A stretch of DNA of 64,000 bases from Kosakonia oryzendophytica (lineage in GTDB: Bacteria > Pseudomonadota > Gammaproteobacteria > Enterobacterales > Enterobacteriaceae). Under the pieces are notes generated by a model. It saw only the letters and a list, made by a program, of their open reading frames with translations. It did no database searches and was not told the DNA's origin. Within the stretch, counting starts at the first letter, position 1. Each line of letters begins with the position of its first letter. The position numbers were made by a program, and so were the translations under genes. Positions 40,762-52,334 of the stretch are shown in pieces. The DNA lies in NCBI RefSeq assembly GCF_900094925.1, contig NZ_FMAY01000012.1, positions 1 through 64,000 of the forward strand, given 5' to 3'.

Positions 40762-41202
40762 CCCCTCACCCCGGCCCTCTCCCCAAAGGGGAGAGGGAGA
40801 AAAAAATAGGTGCAGGTCAGCCAGGGAGGAGGGGGAAAAAACAAAGGGGGGAGGGGGAATAAAAATATGTGCTGTCGGCTCCCTCTGTGCAAAGGAGAGA
40901 GCAAGAGGTTGGAAGGGTACGATCTGCCCCCTCTCCCCAAAGGTGAGAGCAGAAAGTTATAAGGGCTCGATCTGTCCCCTCTCCCCAAAGGTGAGAGCAG
41001 GAAGTTGTAAGGACTCGATCTATCCTCTCTCCCCAAAGGTGAGAGCAGAAAGTTATAAGGGCTCGATCTGTCCCCTCTCCCCAAAGGTGATAGCAGGAAG
41101 CTATAAGGACTCGATCCGTCTCCTCTCCCCAAAGGTGATAGCAGGAAGTTGTAAGGACTCGATCCGTCCCCTCTCCCTGTGGGAGAGGGTAAGGGTGAGG
41201 GG
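40762..41202. repeat. Composite repeat element with terminal inverted repeats
   Basis: The left end CCCCTCACCC (40762-40771) is inverted at the right end as GGGTGAGGGG (41193-41202). Each end carries an internal hairpin: CCCTCTCCCC-AAA-GGGGAGAGGG at 40775-40797, and CCCTCTCCC-TGT-GGGAGAGGG at 41169-41189. The interior holds G/A-rich sequence (40798-40878), a degenerate unit (about 40879-40930) and five 48-bp tandem units. It fills the ygaY-proX gap, ending seven bases from the proX stop. It looks like an expanded repetitive extragenic palindrome or a small non-autonomous element. Confidence 0.8.
40931..41170. repeat. Five tandem 48-bp repeats
   Basis: CTCTCCCC begins at 40931, 40979, 41027, 41075, 41123 and 41171, an exact 48-bp period. 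Each unit starts with the imperfect hairpin CTCTCCCCAAAGGTGAGAG (or GATAG in the last two). A conserved AAGTTRTAAGGRCTCGATC tail follows, with only scattered substitutions. The 48-bp period is a multiple of three, so open frames with 16-residue repeats appear on both strands, but neither looks like a gene. Confidence 0.93.
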
Positions 41203-41209
41203 AAATGCC

Positions 41210-42211
41210 TTACTTCTGCGCGGCCAGCGCCTCTTTCACCCAGCCATCAAACTGCTGCTGGTGGGCTTTGATCCAACCATCAACATGGCCCTGAATATCT
41301 GCTTCCGACGCTTTACCCGCATGCATCATCGCATTCTGTGCATTGATGTCGGCAATGGGCAATTTCATTACTGAGAAGAGTTTCGCCGCCGCCGGGTTTT
41401 TCTCCGCCCAGGCTTTGTTTGCCACGATGTGCATAGTGTTGACCGGGAACCCATAGTTCATGCCATTCGGCAGTTTGGTGTCGATATTTTTCTGCTCGCC
41501 CGGCAGCGAAGAGAACGGCACCTGCAACCAGACCACATCTTTACCCGGTTTCAACACATCGCTCACCCAGTACGGTGTCCAGGTGTAGTAAAGAATGGGT
41601 TTGCCTTCTTTATAGCGGGTAATGGTGTCAGCCATCATTGCCGCGTAGTTACCCTGGTTATGCACCACATTGTTGCTCAGACCATAGGCATCAATCTGGT
41701 GATTAATCACCGCTTCACAACCCCAGCCCGGCGTGCAACCGGTCAGGTCCGCTTTACCGTCGCCATTGGTGTCGAACAGCCTGGCGATTTTCGGATCTTT
41801 CAACTGATCAATACTTTTAATGTGGTACTGCTCAGCCGTTTTCTTATCGATCAGGTAACCTTGCGCTGCGCCGGTGACGAAAGTGCCTTCACGGTAGAAT
41901 TTCTTGTCGCCTCCGGCAGCGGCGTACATATCGTCATGCAGAGGCTGCCAGTTTACGGCGGTGAAGGTCACATCGCCTGCGGCCAGTGACGTATAGCCAA
42001 CGTTGTAATCGACTTCACTCGGTTTATTGACGGTGTAGCCTAGTTTTTCCAGCCCGCGGCTTACCAGCAGAGTCTGAAAGGCTTCTTCTGAAATGGTGCT
42101 TTGAAAAGGTTGCACGGTGATGCCTTTGCCGGGCAGCTCAGCCTCTGCGGCGAACGTGCTGGTGGAGACAAGGGTGGCGAACGCTGTGGCAAAAAGTACG
42201 CTATGTCGCAT
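41210..42211 (-). CDS. proX: Glycine betaine/proline-binding periplasmic protein ProX
   Basis: The 333-residue protein has a Sec signal peptide ([20 protein letters not shown], cleaved near residue 21) and delivers glycine betaine and proline betaine to ProWV. The aromatic cage tryptophans of the family are visible as VNWQPLHD near 88, GCTPGWGCE near 162 and YYTWTPYWV near 210. The Cys pair in GCTPGWGC is kept. It is the last gene of the osmotically induced proU operon. The repeat element starts seven bases after it. Confidence 0.96.
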   Translation of the reverse strand: MRHSVLFATAFATLVSTSTFAAEAELPGKGITVQPFQSTISEEAFQTLLVSRGLEKLGYTVNKPSEVDYNVGYTSLAAGDVTFTAVNWQPLHDDMYAAAGGDKKFYREGTFVTGAAQGYLIDKKTAEQYHIKSIDQLKDPKIARLFDTNGDGKADLTGCTPGWGCEAVINHQIDAYGLSNNVVHNQGNYAAMMADTITRYKEGKPILYYTWTPYWVSDVLKPGKDVVWLQVPFSSLPGEQKNIDTKLPNGMNYGFPVNTMHIVANKAWAEKNPAAAKLFSVMKLPIADINAQNAMMHAGKASEADIQGHVDGWIKAHQQQFDGWVKEALAAQK

Positions 42212-42274
42212 CGTTGTTCCTTATTTTCAGGTGGGATACTGGACGCCCGGCGCATATTGCACCGGGCAGCGGGA

Positions 42275-43342
42275 TTAGCGGGTGAATGGCCGGGTCAGCA
42301 GACCCAGCGGGCCGGTCTGATACCAGCGACGATTGCCCCGACTGCGGGCATCGCGGCCGACAGCCTGCGTCAGGCGGTCGAGAATAATGGCAAGGATCAC
42401 AATTCCTACCCCGCCAACGGTAGCCAGCCCCATATCAAGACGACCAATACCGCGAAGTACCATCTGGCCAAGCCCGCCAACGGCGATCATCGAGGCGATC
42501 ACTACCATGGAGAGGGCAAGCATCAACGTCTGGTTAATTCCCGCCATAATGGTGGGCATGGCCAGTGGTAATTGCACTTTAAACAACATTTGTCGCGGGC
42601 TGGCACCAAATGAGCGCGACGCTTCAATCAAATCGGCCGGCACCTGGTTAATGCCGAGGATCGTCAGTCGTACCACCGGTGGCAGGGCAAAGATAATCGT
42701 TACCACTACCCCCGGCACATTACCGATGCCGAACAACATCACAATCGGCACCAGGTAAACAAACGCCGGGGTGGTTTGCATGGCATCCAGCAGTGGACGG
42801 ATAATTTTTGCCGCCCGCTGGCTGCGCGCCAGCCAGATCCCCAACGGCAGACCGATGACAACACAAAACAGCAGCGCGGTCAGCACCAGCGCCAGTGTGA
42901 CCATGGCCTGTGACCAGGCACCAATCGCGCCAATGGCGATCAGGGAGACCAGCGTGGCAATGCCCATTCCCGCGCTGCTCATCTGCCAGGCGATCAACGA
43001 GAAAACAATGATTGCCACTGGCGCAGGCATGCCCAGCAACAACTGCTGGAAGGTGCTGAGAATGTAATCCACCGGAATGCGGATCCCCTGGAACAGCGGC
43101 CGGAAATGCACCACTACCCAGTCGATCCCTTGTGTTACCCAACTGTCCAGCGGGATCAGCGTCTTATGGAATGGATCCATAATGTTGAAATGTTCCGGCG
43201 CAGGTGCCGGGGTGCTGTTTAGCCAGTCTGTACCGCCGCCACTGGCGGGGGGCGACGAAGCGCCGCCGCCCCAGGCGTCGGCGCTTCGTGCTGCATTGTC
43301 TGCCGCTGGCGCGCTATCCCATGGGTTATTTGCATCAGCCAT
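42275..43342 (-). CDS. proW: Glycine betaine/proline ABC transporter permease ProW
   Basis: The 355-residue inner-membrane permease has a long hydrophilic N-terminal tail rich in Ala, Gly, Ser and Pro (about 1-60) typical of ProW. The BPD_transp_1 domain follows, with the EAA loop [22 protein letters not shown] near residue 246. It overlaps proV by 8 bp and lies 63 bp before proX. Confidence 0.96.
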   Translation of the reverse strand: MADANNPWDSAPAADNAARSADAWGGGASSPPASGGGTDWLNSTPAPAPEHFNIMDPFHKTLIPLDSWVTQGIDWVVVHFRPLFQGIRIPVDYILSTFQQLLLGMPAPVAIIVFSLIAWQMSSAGMGIATLVSLIAIGAIGAWSQAMVTLALVLTALLFCVVIGLPLGIWLARSQRAAKIIRPLLDAMQTTPAFVYLVPIVMLFGIGNVPGVVVTIIFALPPVVRLTILGINQVPADLIEASRSFGASPRQMLFKVQLPLAMPTIMAGINQTLMLALSMVVIASMIAVGGLGQMVLRGIGRLDMGLATVGGVGIVILAIILDRLTQAVGRDARSRGNRRWYQTGPLGLLTRPFTR

Positions 43343-44537
43343 TGTTTGCCCCCTCGCGATCTAAAGCCTGTAGCAGCATCCGTTTTGAGATGATGCCCAC
43401 GTACTGTTGTTCTTCACCGATAACCGGGACAGCGCAGGGCGCTTGTCCGACATGGGAGAGCAACTCGCTGAGCGGCGTTTCGGCCTCCACGGCAAGCGGG
43501 GAGTCAATTAACGCCGCATCGATACCCAGATTCTGCCCTAAGGCTTCTTTCAGGGAGTCGATGGAGACAATGCCGACAAATCGATTGCCGCGTTCGACGA
43601 CATAACCGTATTCACGATCGTCATCCTGCAACATTTTCAGTGCGGATCGCGGGCCGAAGCCTGGTGTTTTACGGATTAAGCCCACCGGCGTACGGCGCGC
43701 AATATCTTTTGCGCTAAATACCTGGCTAATATCCACGCCACGGAAGAAGGTACGTACATAATCATTGGCCGGATTATTTAAAATCTCGTCCGGCGTACCG
43801 ACCTGCACCACTTCACCGTTTTGCATAATGGCGATGCGATCGCCAATACGCATGGCCTCGTCCAGATCATGGGAAATAAATACCACGGTGCGTTGATGTT
43901 TCGCTTGCAGTTTTACCAGTTCATCCTGCATTTCCGTGCGAATTAATGGGTCGAGCGCCGAGAAGGCTTCGTCCATTAATAAAATATCGGGATTGATCGC
44001 TAATGCACGCGCCAGACCAACACGTTGACGCATACCGCCAGAGAGTTCATCCGGCCAGGCATGGGCATAATTTTCCAGTCCCACCTGACGCAACGCATCC
44101 CGCGCTTTTTCCTCGCGCTCTTGTGCTGTCGCACCGGCTAATTCCATACCAAACGCGGTATTTTCCAACACCGTCATATGAGGCATTAGCGCAAATGACT
44201 GGAAGACCATCGCGATCTTTTTCCTGCGCACCTCGCGCAACTCAGCGTCCGATATTTTGGCGATATCCACGCCATCAATCAGCACCTGCCCGCGGGTGGG
44301 TTCAATCAGGCGATTGAGAAGGCGTACCATAGTGGATTTACCCGATCCGGATAACCCCATGATGACAAATATCTCGCCTTCTTCAATGGCCAGACTGGCG
44401 TCTTTCACGCCAAGCGACAGACCCGTTTTTTCAAGAATTTGCTCTTTTGAAAGACCTTTTTCAATATATTTGAAGGCCCGCTGCGGGTGCTCGCCAAATA
44501 TCTTGTAGAGGTTCTTCACTTCTAATTTAATTGCCAT
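43335..44537 (-). CDS. proV: Glycine betaine/proline ABC transporter ATPase ProV
   Basis: The 400-residue ATPase energises the ProU system. Walker A is GLSGSGKST near 61, the signature [15 protein letters not shown] near 163, and Walker [15 protein letters not shown] near 183. Two C-terminal CBS domains (about 280-400) probably sense ionic strength, as in OpuA. It is the first gene of proVWX. Its promoter region (44538-44893) is AT-rich, as expected for H-NS control. Confidence 0.97.
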   Translation of the reverse strand: MAIKLEVKNLYKIFGEHPQRAFKYIEKGLSKEQILEKTGLSLGVKDASLAIEEGEIFVIMGLSGSGKSTMVRLLNRLIEPTRGQVLIDGVDIAKISDAELREVRRKKIAMVFQSFALMPHMTVLENTAFGMELAGATAQEREEKARDALRQVGLENYAHAWPDELSGGMRQRVGLARALAINPDILLMDEAFSALDPLIRTEMQDELVKLQAKHQRTVVFISHDLDEAMRIGDRIAIMQNGEVVQVGTPDEILNNPANDYVRTFFRGVDISQVFSAKDIARRTPVGLIRKTPGFGPRSALKMLQDDDREYGYVVERGNRFVGIVSIDSLKEALGQNLGIDAALIDSPLAVEAETPLSELLSHVGQAPCAVPVIGEEQQYVGIISKRMLLQALDREGANNG

Positions 44538-44604
44538 GCAATAAGAGAGTTCCTGTTATTTATTGTGTCGATATAATACCCGGTGATAATAATTAACTGG
44601 CCAT

Positions 44605-44632
44605 ACCCTAACATACTCAGAATCTGAGACAA
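44605..44632 (-). promoter_or_regulatory. proU P2-type promoter
   Basis: On the minus strand, TTGTCT (44632-44627), a 16-bp spacer and TAGGGT (44610-44605) reproduce the -35/-10 pair described for enterobacterial proU P2, about 68 bp upstream of proV. The 388-bp gap 44538-44925 otherwise shows only AT-rich sequence and the nrdF terminator. Confidence 0.75.
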
Positions 44633-44893
44633 CCCTGAATTTCCTCAGACGGTGAATTTGCGCCGTGCAGAATCGCCGCCATTTACCATGAAATAAGGGC
44701 TGACGGTGGGTGATCATTTTTTTGTATTCATCGGGAAATCGCACCTGAAATGTGAGAATTCAGGCGAAAATGACAGTTCAATTACAGTGTAGAAGTTATG
44801 GGGATATTGTGCCGGATATTTCGGCTATATGCGGGAATTAACGATATCCTTTTTAATTTGACGGTTATTATCATTTTCCTGAAAAAAGAAATA

Positions 44894-44915
44894 TTCCCTC
44901 TCCGAAAAGAGGGAA
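44894..44915 (-). terminator. nrdF terminator
   Basis: TTCCCTCT (44894-44901) pairs with AGAGGGAA (44908-44915). On the minus strand it is followed by TATTTCTTTTTT, ending the nrdHIEF transcript 11 bp after nrdF. Confidence 0.88.
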
Positions 44916-44925
44916 GGGCAGGGGG

Positions 44926-48015
<3,090 letters not shown>

Positions 48016-48043
<28 letters not shown>

Positions 48044-48426
48044 AATTCGCTTACTCCTTTACGCACGTTGTCGATGTCCTGCGAGGTTCCCATCAGCTCA
48101 AAACGGTACAGATACGGGACACCGCATTTTTGCGACACCACATCACCTGCACGGCCATACGCCTCGCCGAAGTTACGGTTGCCGGAAGCAATCACACCGC
48201 GGATCAATGCACGGTTGTGCGGATCGTTTAAAAAGCGGATCACCTGACGGGGGACAGCGCCAGCCGTACCACCACCGCCATAGCTGGGAACCACCAGGAT
48301 ATAGGGTTCGTCTACCTGGATACGCTCGCGCTCGTTCAGCGGGATGCGCACTGCCGGCAGTCCGAGACGCGTGATAAAGCGCTGCGTGTTTTCGGAACGG
48401 CTGGAGAAGTAGACGAGGGTGCTCAT
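48016..48426 (-). CDS. nrdI: Flavodoxin-like NrdI
   Basis: The 136-residue flavoprotein supplies the oxidant that assembles the Mn(III)2-tyrosyl radical cofactor of NrdF. Flavodoxin-like blocks are [16 protein letters not shown] (residues 2-17), [16 protein letters not shown] near 48 and [18 protein letters not shown] near 75. The start at 48426 (MSTLVYFSS) overlaps the nrdH stop by 4 bp; 21 further in-frame codons lie within nrdH. Confidence 0.96.
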
Positions 48427-48668
48427 GCGCTGGCCACGCGGGGGGCGGTGTGCAGGCGATTGATCATATCCGGGCGAAAACCGGACCATGAGATATCTCC
48501 GGCGACGACTACCGGTAACTGACGAAAACCCATTGCGCGCAGCTTATCCGCGGCTTCCGGTACGTGGTCAACGTTCACCATTTCGAATGCAAAACCACGG
48601 CTTTCCATTGCCCGTTTGGTGGCATGGCACTGAACACAATTATTTCGAGTGTAAATGGTAATGCGCAT
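48423..48668 (-). CDS. nrdH: Glutaredoxin-like NrdH
   Basis: The 81-residue redoxin has a thioredoxin-like specificity and reduces NrdE. The active site is [13 protein letters not shown] (CxxC at residues 11-14), and the substrate-recognition motif WSGFRPDMI is near 61. It is the first gene of nrdHIEF. Two NrdR-like boxes lie 75-121 bp upstream. Confidence 0.96.
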   Translation of the reverse strand: MRITIYTRNNCVQCHATKRAMESRGFAFEMVNVDHVPEAADKLRAMGFRQLPVVVAGDISWSGFRPDMINRLHTAPRVASA

Positions 48669-48742
48669 AATTCGTATTTCCGTTTAAAATGGAAGGACGG
48701 CGCGATGGGTCGCGTCATGTCGTGTGTTTGTCACTGAAAGGA

Positions 48743-48789
48743 ATACTAGATGTAGTTATTAAAAGATGCAACCACACAATATATAGTAA
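48743..48789. promoter_or_regulatory. Pair of NrdR boxes
   Basis: ACACAATATATAGTAA (48774-48789) closely matches the NrdR consensus ACACWATATATWGTGT. ATACTAGATGTAGTTA (48743-48758) is a weaker copy with 11 of 16 matches. Their starts are 31 bp apart, close to three helical turns, the spacing usual for NrdR box pairs in nrd promoters. Confidence 0.8.
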
Positions 48790-48885
48790 AATTACATAGG
48801 CTTTGCCCGAAGGATAAGCATAATGGGTAAGGGGAATTTGTACCGGTTTTAGAGCAGGTTATGGTGGGCATAGCGGAAAATAAAA

Positions 48886-48916
48886 ACCCCTGCGGGCGAT
48901 GAAACCAGGCAGGGGT
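48886..48916 (-). terminator. ygaM terminator
   Basis: ACCCCTGC (48886-48893) pairs with GCAGGGGT (48909-48916). On the minus strand the stem is followed by TTTTTATTTT, 20 bp after the ygaM stop. Confidence 0.9.
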
Positions 48917-48935
48917 CAGCGGTGAGCCAGAGCGT

Positions 48936-49262
48936 TTAACGGCGCAAACTGAGTAGCGCACCGACAAAGATGCCCACCGCAGCGGCAGCGCCAACGCTGC
49001 ACCAGGGTTTATCTTTCACAAAGGTATCAGCACACCCCACGACATCACGTGCTGCTTGCTGTACGCGGTTGCGGCCATGCAGACGCGCGCGGGTCTCTTT
49101 CAGCAAAGCCTGCGCCTTGCGACGCGCCGCATCGGCTTCGTCTTTCGCATCGCTGCCCCAGGACTTCAGCACCTCTTCCAGACTGTCGGCCAACTGGCTG
49201 ACGTCGTTGTTGATCTCCTCAACACCTTCATCTACATCACGGCGATTCGGTCTGTTAAACAT
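48936..49262 (-). CDS. ygaM: Membrane-anchored DUF883 (ElaB/YqjD-family) protein YgaM
   Basis: The 108-residue protein has an acidic/basic amphipathic helical region (about 8-75) and a C-terminal hydrophobic anchor (VGAAAAVGIFVGALLSLRR, about 90-108). This is the build of the ElaB/YqjD/YgaM family, which includes stationary-phase inner-membrane proteins that bind ribosomes. The sequence follows E. coli YgaM closely. The role of YgaM itself is not established. Confidence 0.93.
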   Translation of the reverse strand: MFNRPNRRDVDEGVEEINNDVSQLADSLEEVLKSWGSDAKDEADAARRKAQALLKETRARLHGRNRVQQAARDVVGCADTFVKDKPWCSVGAAAAVGIFVGALLSLRR

Positions 49263-49425
49263 AGGATCCTCCCTCGTTTTTGATGTGAATTTTAGTTTAG
49301 ACCATAAATTTTAAGGCCAGACGGCAATCACGCCTTTCACGTCCGTTTGTGGACTTTTCTGAAAGCGTTGCCAATGCTCAGTCATGTAAGGTGGCGAGGC
49401 TGTAGAAAGATGACGAGGAAAATCT

Positions 49426-49773
49426 ATGTATTTAAGACCCGATGAAGTGGCGCGCGTGCTGGAAAATGTGGGATTTACGATGGATGTGGCGACGACGAAA
49501 ACCTATGGTTACCGGCGTGGCGATAATTATGTGTATGTGAACCGTGAAGCGCGCATGGGACGAACGGCGCTGGTTATCCATCCCACACTCAAAGAACGTA
49601 GTTTGTCGCTTGCGGAACCCGCCTCGGACATCAAAATGTGCGATCACTACCAGAATTTCCCGCTTTATCTGGGCGGCGATGCGCAGGAACATTACGGCAT
49701 TCCACACGGCTTTAGCTCGCGCATGGCGCTGGAACGTTTTCTGAAAGGATTATTTGGCGAGCAACAGCATTAA
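49426..49773 (+). CDS. ygaC: DUF2002 family protein YgaC
   Basis: The 115-residue soluble protein is close to E. coli YgaC, a small mixed alpha/beta protein of the DUF2002 family without known activity. It is rich in aromatic and basic residues ([20 protein letters not shown], about 26-45). The start at 49426 follows GAGGAAAATCT. It is convergent with alaE, and a shared hairpin lies between them. Confidence 0.92.
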   Translation: MYLRPDEVARVLENVGFTMDVATTKTYGYRRGDNYVYVNREARMGRTALVIHPTLKERSLSLAEPASDIKMCDHYQNFPLYLGGDAQEHYGIPHGFSSRMALERFLKGLFGEQQH

Positions 49774-49775
49774 GC

Positions 49776-49799
49776 GGTAGCCGGTTTTCACCAGCTACC
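49776..49799. terminator. Bidirectional hairpin between ygaC and alaE
   Basis: GGTAGC-C-GG (49776-49784) pairs with CC-A-GCTACC (49791-49799), one mismatch, in the 31-bp gap between the two convergent stops. Confidence 0.7.
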
Positions 49800-49804
49800 C
49801 GCCA

Positions 49805-50254
49805 TCAGGCTTTGGCCTGATGGTAGTTACTGACGCGGAACAGGCGGCGGCAGTAATCCAGGAAGTAGCCGTACACGGCGCCCATCATCATTGACAGCAC
49901 GATATTGGAGCTCACCGCAGCCACAATCTGGTGCCAGTCTGCCCCGACCGACCACAGAATCGCCACATACACCGGTGACTGGAACGTGACATAGGCCAGC
50001 ACATCCGCCAGATTTTTCATCCAACCCGCGGGGCTAATGCGGCGGGCATAACGCATAAACAGATCGCGGTACAAGCCATAAGGCCAGGCAATAATAATGT
50101 TGACCGGGATGGCGACCAGACGAGAGGAAAGTGACTGTTCAAAGCTCATTCCTGAGAGGAAAATTTCAATCAACATGTTCACTACCGAGCAATAGACAAC
50201 CATAGCAAAGGTGTCTGCTGCGGCGTGACGCAGGCGGGACTGCGAAGAGAACAT
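49805..50254 (-). CDS. alaE: L-alanine exporter AlaE
   Basis: The 149-residue inner-membrane protein with four hydrophobic segments exports L-alanine and protects against alanyl-peptide overload. The sequence follows E. coli AlaE (YgaW) throughout, including [21 protein letters not shown] (about 44-64) and [13 protein letters not shown] near the end. In E. coli stpA lies next to it; here the following 448 bp contain no gene. Confidence 0.94.
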   Translation of the reverse strand: MFSSQSRLRHAAADTFAMVVYCSVVNMLIEIFLSGMSFEQSLSSRLVAIPVNIIIAWPYGLYRDLFMRYARRISPAGWMKNLADVLAYVTFQSPVYVAILWSVGADWHQIVAAVSSNIVLSMMMGAVYGYFLDYCRRLFRVSNYHQAKA

Positions 50255-50702
50255 GATCGAGCTCCTTGATACTCAATAAAAAAACGAACAGTGAGAGTGT
50301 TTAGCGTTTTGAAGTGCCTGATTTAATGCGGATAGATTATATGTCTGGATATAAACTAACAACTAGAGATTAATTTTTATTATTTTCCGTTTATTGGATA
50401 AAGTGCTCTGCCATTGTCTGTTTTTTGCGCATTTCATTATTTTAGTTGGATGGCTTTTAAAAAGTAATGTATATCAAACGCTTATATTTAAATTGAAGAA
50501 TAATGCAGCGTTCAGGTCGGGGAGCAAAGCGGGGTTTTCAGCGCACTGTGCTTTTGCAGAGTATGTAAAACAATCAACAGCATTTTTTATGCTGATAAAG
50601 GCAAGTTTGCAGCGTTTAATGCTAATAACTCAAATGGTTATTTATGCTCATTTTTTGCATATATATAACGGTATGGCGGTGAGCTAACCTCACCGCCAAC
50701 GA
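50255..50702. other. AT-rich intergenic region where E. coli carries stpA
   Basis: I see no supported gene in these 448 bp. They are markedly AT-rich, with short T-runs and TATATATA at 50661-50667. A perfect 10-bp hairpin TGGCGGTGAG/CTCACCGCCA at 50674-50698 probably ends the DUF2158 gene from the right. A weak TTG-started frame (50394-50687) has no ribosome-binding site and unusual composition. Confidence 0.7.
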
Positions 50703-50882
50703 TCAGCAAACGCCGAAATCGCCGTCTTCTTTGTACAGAGAGACATCCTCGGCTTTCAGCGTAATTTTGTCCGCTTGTTCATCGTGGGCTGGCACCGCAA
50801 CGAGTTGATCCTGATGGACTTCCAGCACTTTCAGTTTGGGACCGCCAATGCGCGGTTGCACAATATCGCCGACAGAAAACAT
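50703..50882 (-). CDS. DUF2158 (YodC-family) small protein
   Basis: The 59-residue protein starts at ATG 50882 with AAGGAG six bases upstream. It has the SH3-like pattern FSVGDIVQPRIGGPKLKVLEV (residues 2-22) seen in YodC-family proteins, where SVGD-V-L-SGGP-M-V is the usual signature. The rest is acidic, ending GDFGVC. The function of the family is unknown. It is monocistronic and ends in the hairpin at 50674-50698. An earlier start at 50900 would add six residues lying over the ribosome-binding site. Confidence 0.8.
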   Translation of the reverse strand: MFSVGDIVQPRIGGPKLKVLEVHQDQLVAVPAHDEQADKITLKAEDVSLYKEDGDFGVC

Positions 50883-51087
50883 ACATCGCTCCTTTATCAT
50901 TGGTTTGTGTCAGTAACCATAGCCTGTCGCCTGCTTGCGGTACAGCGGAACGCGACAGCCACTGATGTGGGAAAAGTAAAACAGGGTAAAAGCGCAGGGG
51001 GGAAGTGGCAACCACAGGCGCAGTGGCTACTCTTGAAGAGAAAGTGTCTTTTTTTCAATAAGCTGTCATTTATTTGTAGGGGGCTAT

Positions 51088-51246
51088 ATGGGTTTCTGGC
51101 GCATTGTCTTTACGATTATTCTTCCGCCGCTGGGCGTACTGCTTGGTAAGGGGCTGGGCTGGGCATTTATCCTCAATATCCTGTTAACGCTGTTGGGTTA
51201 CATTCCGGGCCTGATCCACGCGTTTTGGGTACAAACCCGCGATTAA
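51088..51246 (+). CDS. yqaE: Pmp3/UPF0057 membrane protein YqaE
   Basis: The 52-residue protein is almost identical to E. coli YqaE. It has two membrane helices (about 4-22 and 28-46), and PPLGVLLGKGLGW is the Pmp3 signature. Relatives in plants and yeast affect membrane potential and salt tolerance; the bacterial role is stress-linked but unclear. The start at 51088 follows AGGGGGC. In E. coli ygaV-ygaP lie next to it. Here a three-gene accessory block intervenes. Confidence 0.95.
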   Translation: MGFWRIVFTIILPPLGVLLGKGLGWAFILNILLTLLGYIPGLIHAFWVQTRD

Positions 51247-51253
51247 ACACGCC

Positions 51254-51273
51254 ATGGGCGATGCTTCGCCCAT
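51254..51273 (+). terminator. yqaE hairpin
   Basis: ATGGGCGA and TCGCCCAT form a perfect 8-bp stem around TGCT, eight bases after the yqaE stop. Confidence 0.75.
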
Positions 51274-51336
51274 AATAAAACCAGCATGATTAAATGGCTA
51301 ACTCGTACTGTTCTTCGCCAAATCTGAGCAAAAACG

Positions 51337-51363
51337 TAAAGGTATTTATCATTCAGACGATAA
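51337..51363 (+). promoter_or_regulatory. Flagellar sigma-28 (FliA) promoter
   Basis: TAAA (51337-51340), a 15-bp spacer and GACGATAA (51356-51363) match the FliA consensus TAAA-N15-GCCGATAA at 11 of 12 positions. It lies 35 bp before the start of the unknown gene at 51398. Confidence 0.82.
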
Positions 51364-51397
51364 ATGAAACATTTGGCAATGATTCTAAGGAGAAGAG

Positions 51398-52249
51398 ATG
51401 AGCATTAAGGATGTTGGTGCCTCCACCGGTCCGCAGACAGAGCCTGCTACGCATCAGTCCAGGACCCGTATGTTTGCGGGAAAAGAGATTGTCACGGAAA
51501 GTTCGGTTGCGGTGAGCCTTTCTGAAGCGGCGCTCGCACGCGGGATGGAAGGCCATCCGCCGTTGACCAAAGAAGAGAGTGAAAAGAACGCCCGCGCCAT
51601 GGCGGAAGTCCGCAAAGCCAACATGGCAGCGGTCACCCGCGGTGGTCCAAGCCTTGCCAGTGAATTTTATGGTGACCCGGCAACGGCCAACGACGCTGTG
51701 CGATTTATCGGCTTTTTCCAGCATTCCACCATGGCGGCGGATGACATGGCCAGCGCGCTGCATCAGGCGATGACGTCGCCGGAGGTCAATGGCGACTACA
51801 CCACTAATGCGATGGATCTGGCATTGATGCAGGCTAAGCTCAACAAAGTGGTGGAGCAGTTCGTCTCTGCGGATTATCAGCAGCAGGCCAGCGACTTTGT
51901 TGCCAGTTATATCAGCGAAAAAGCCGAGCAGGCGGATCAGATGACCCGTGTTGTGCTCTCGCAGGCAAGCAAACTGGCGCAAAGTTTGGGGGATGAGGAA
52001 CAGGCGAAGCACCATCAGGATGCGATCGATCAACTGAGTGAAGGTACGCACTCTTCGCAGACGGTACGTAACGAGATGCTGCAACTGACTGCCAGTAACA
52101 AAGAGAGCGATGTCTGGTTTTCACGGCTGAATAACCGGGTGAGCGAAAGTCGCTCGTTACCTTACATTAGTGAGATCGAAAAGCAGCATATCAGCGCGCT
52201 ACAGCAGCAGTGGCAGCACTTTGTCGATAATCTTAATTCCGTAGCGTGA
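51398..52249 (+). CDS. Unknown protein under a flagellar promoter
   Basis: The 283-residue protein has no signal peptide, membrane segment or cysteine. Residues 1-35 look disordered and polar (GASTGPQTEPATHQSRTR). A short VAVSLSEAALARG segment follows (about 38-50), which resembles the V-x-L-S-x-x-A stretches common in flagellar-linked proteins such as FlgM, although this is a weak similarity. The remainder is predicted all-helical and Gln/Ala/Ser-rich, with likely coiled-coil stretches around 135-230. I recognise no family. The start at 51398 has AAGGAG seven bases upstream. The FliA-type promoter places it among late flagellar genes, and the convergent neighbour is a chemoreceptor with the same type of promoter. 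A secreted, motor-linked or chemotaxis-linked role is inference only. Confidence 0.88.
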   Translation: MSIKDVGASTGPQTEPATHQSRTRMFAGKEIVTESSVAVSLSEAALARGMEGHPPLTKEESEKNARAMAEVRKANMAAVTRGGPSLASEFYGDPATANDAVRFIGFFQHSTMAADDMASALHQAMTSPEVNGDYTTNAMDLALMQAKLNKVVEQFVSADYQQQASDFVASYISEKAEQADQMTRVVLSQASKLAQSLGDEEQAKHHQDAIDQLSEGTHSSQTVRNEMLQLTASNKESDVWFSRLNNRVSESRSLPYISEIEKQHISALQQQWQHFVDNLNSVA

Positions 52250-52289
52250 GTCCTCTTCCCCGCCTGATGCGGGAGAGGACTGTTATGTT

Positions 52290-52318
52290 ACCGGCGCGAA
52301 AAACAGTATCGCGCCGGT
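52290..52318. terminator. Bidirectional terminator between the unknown gene and the chemoreceptor
   Basis: ACCGGCGCGA (52290-52299) pairs perfectly with TCGCGCCGGT (52309-52318) around an A-rich 9-nt loop, between the convergent stops at 52249 and 52335. Confidence 0.85.
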
Positions 52319-52334
52319 TCTACGGGAGACGGTA

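Noticed and set aside
40931-41170. Possible CRISPR array
   Set aside because: The units are contiguous and similar over their whole 48 bp; there are no unique spacers and no cas genes nearby.
40943-41374. Open frames over the tandem repeats (plus 40943-41374, minus 40698-41132) encoding 16-residue repeats
   Set aside because: The period of 48 bp is a multiple of three, so stop-free frames arise on both strands automatically. There is no ribosome-binding site, and the plus frame runs antisense into proX.
48746-48994. 82-codon minus-strand frame between nrdH and ygaM
   Set aside because: It overlaps the NrdR boxes, the ygaM terminator and the end of ygaM.
50394-50687. 97-codon plus-strand frame in the former stpA position
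   Set aside because: It starts at TTG without a ribosome-binding site, and its sequence does not resemble StpA or H-NS.
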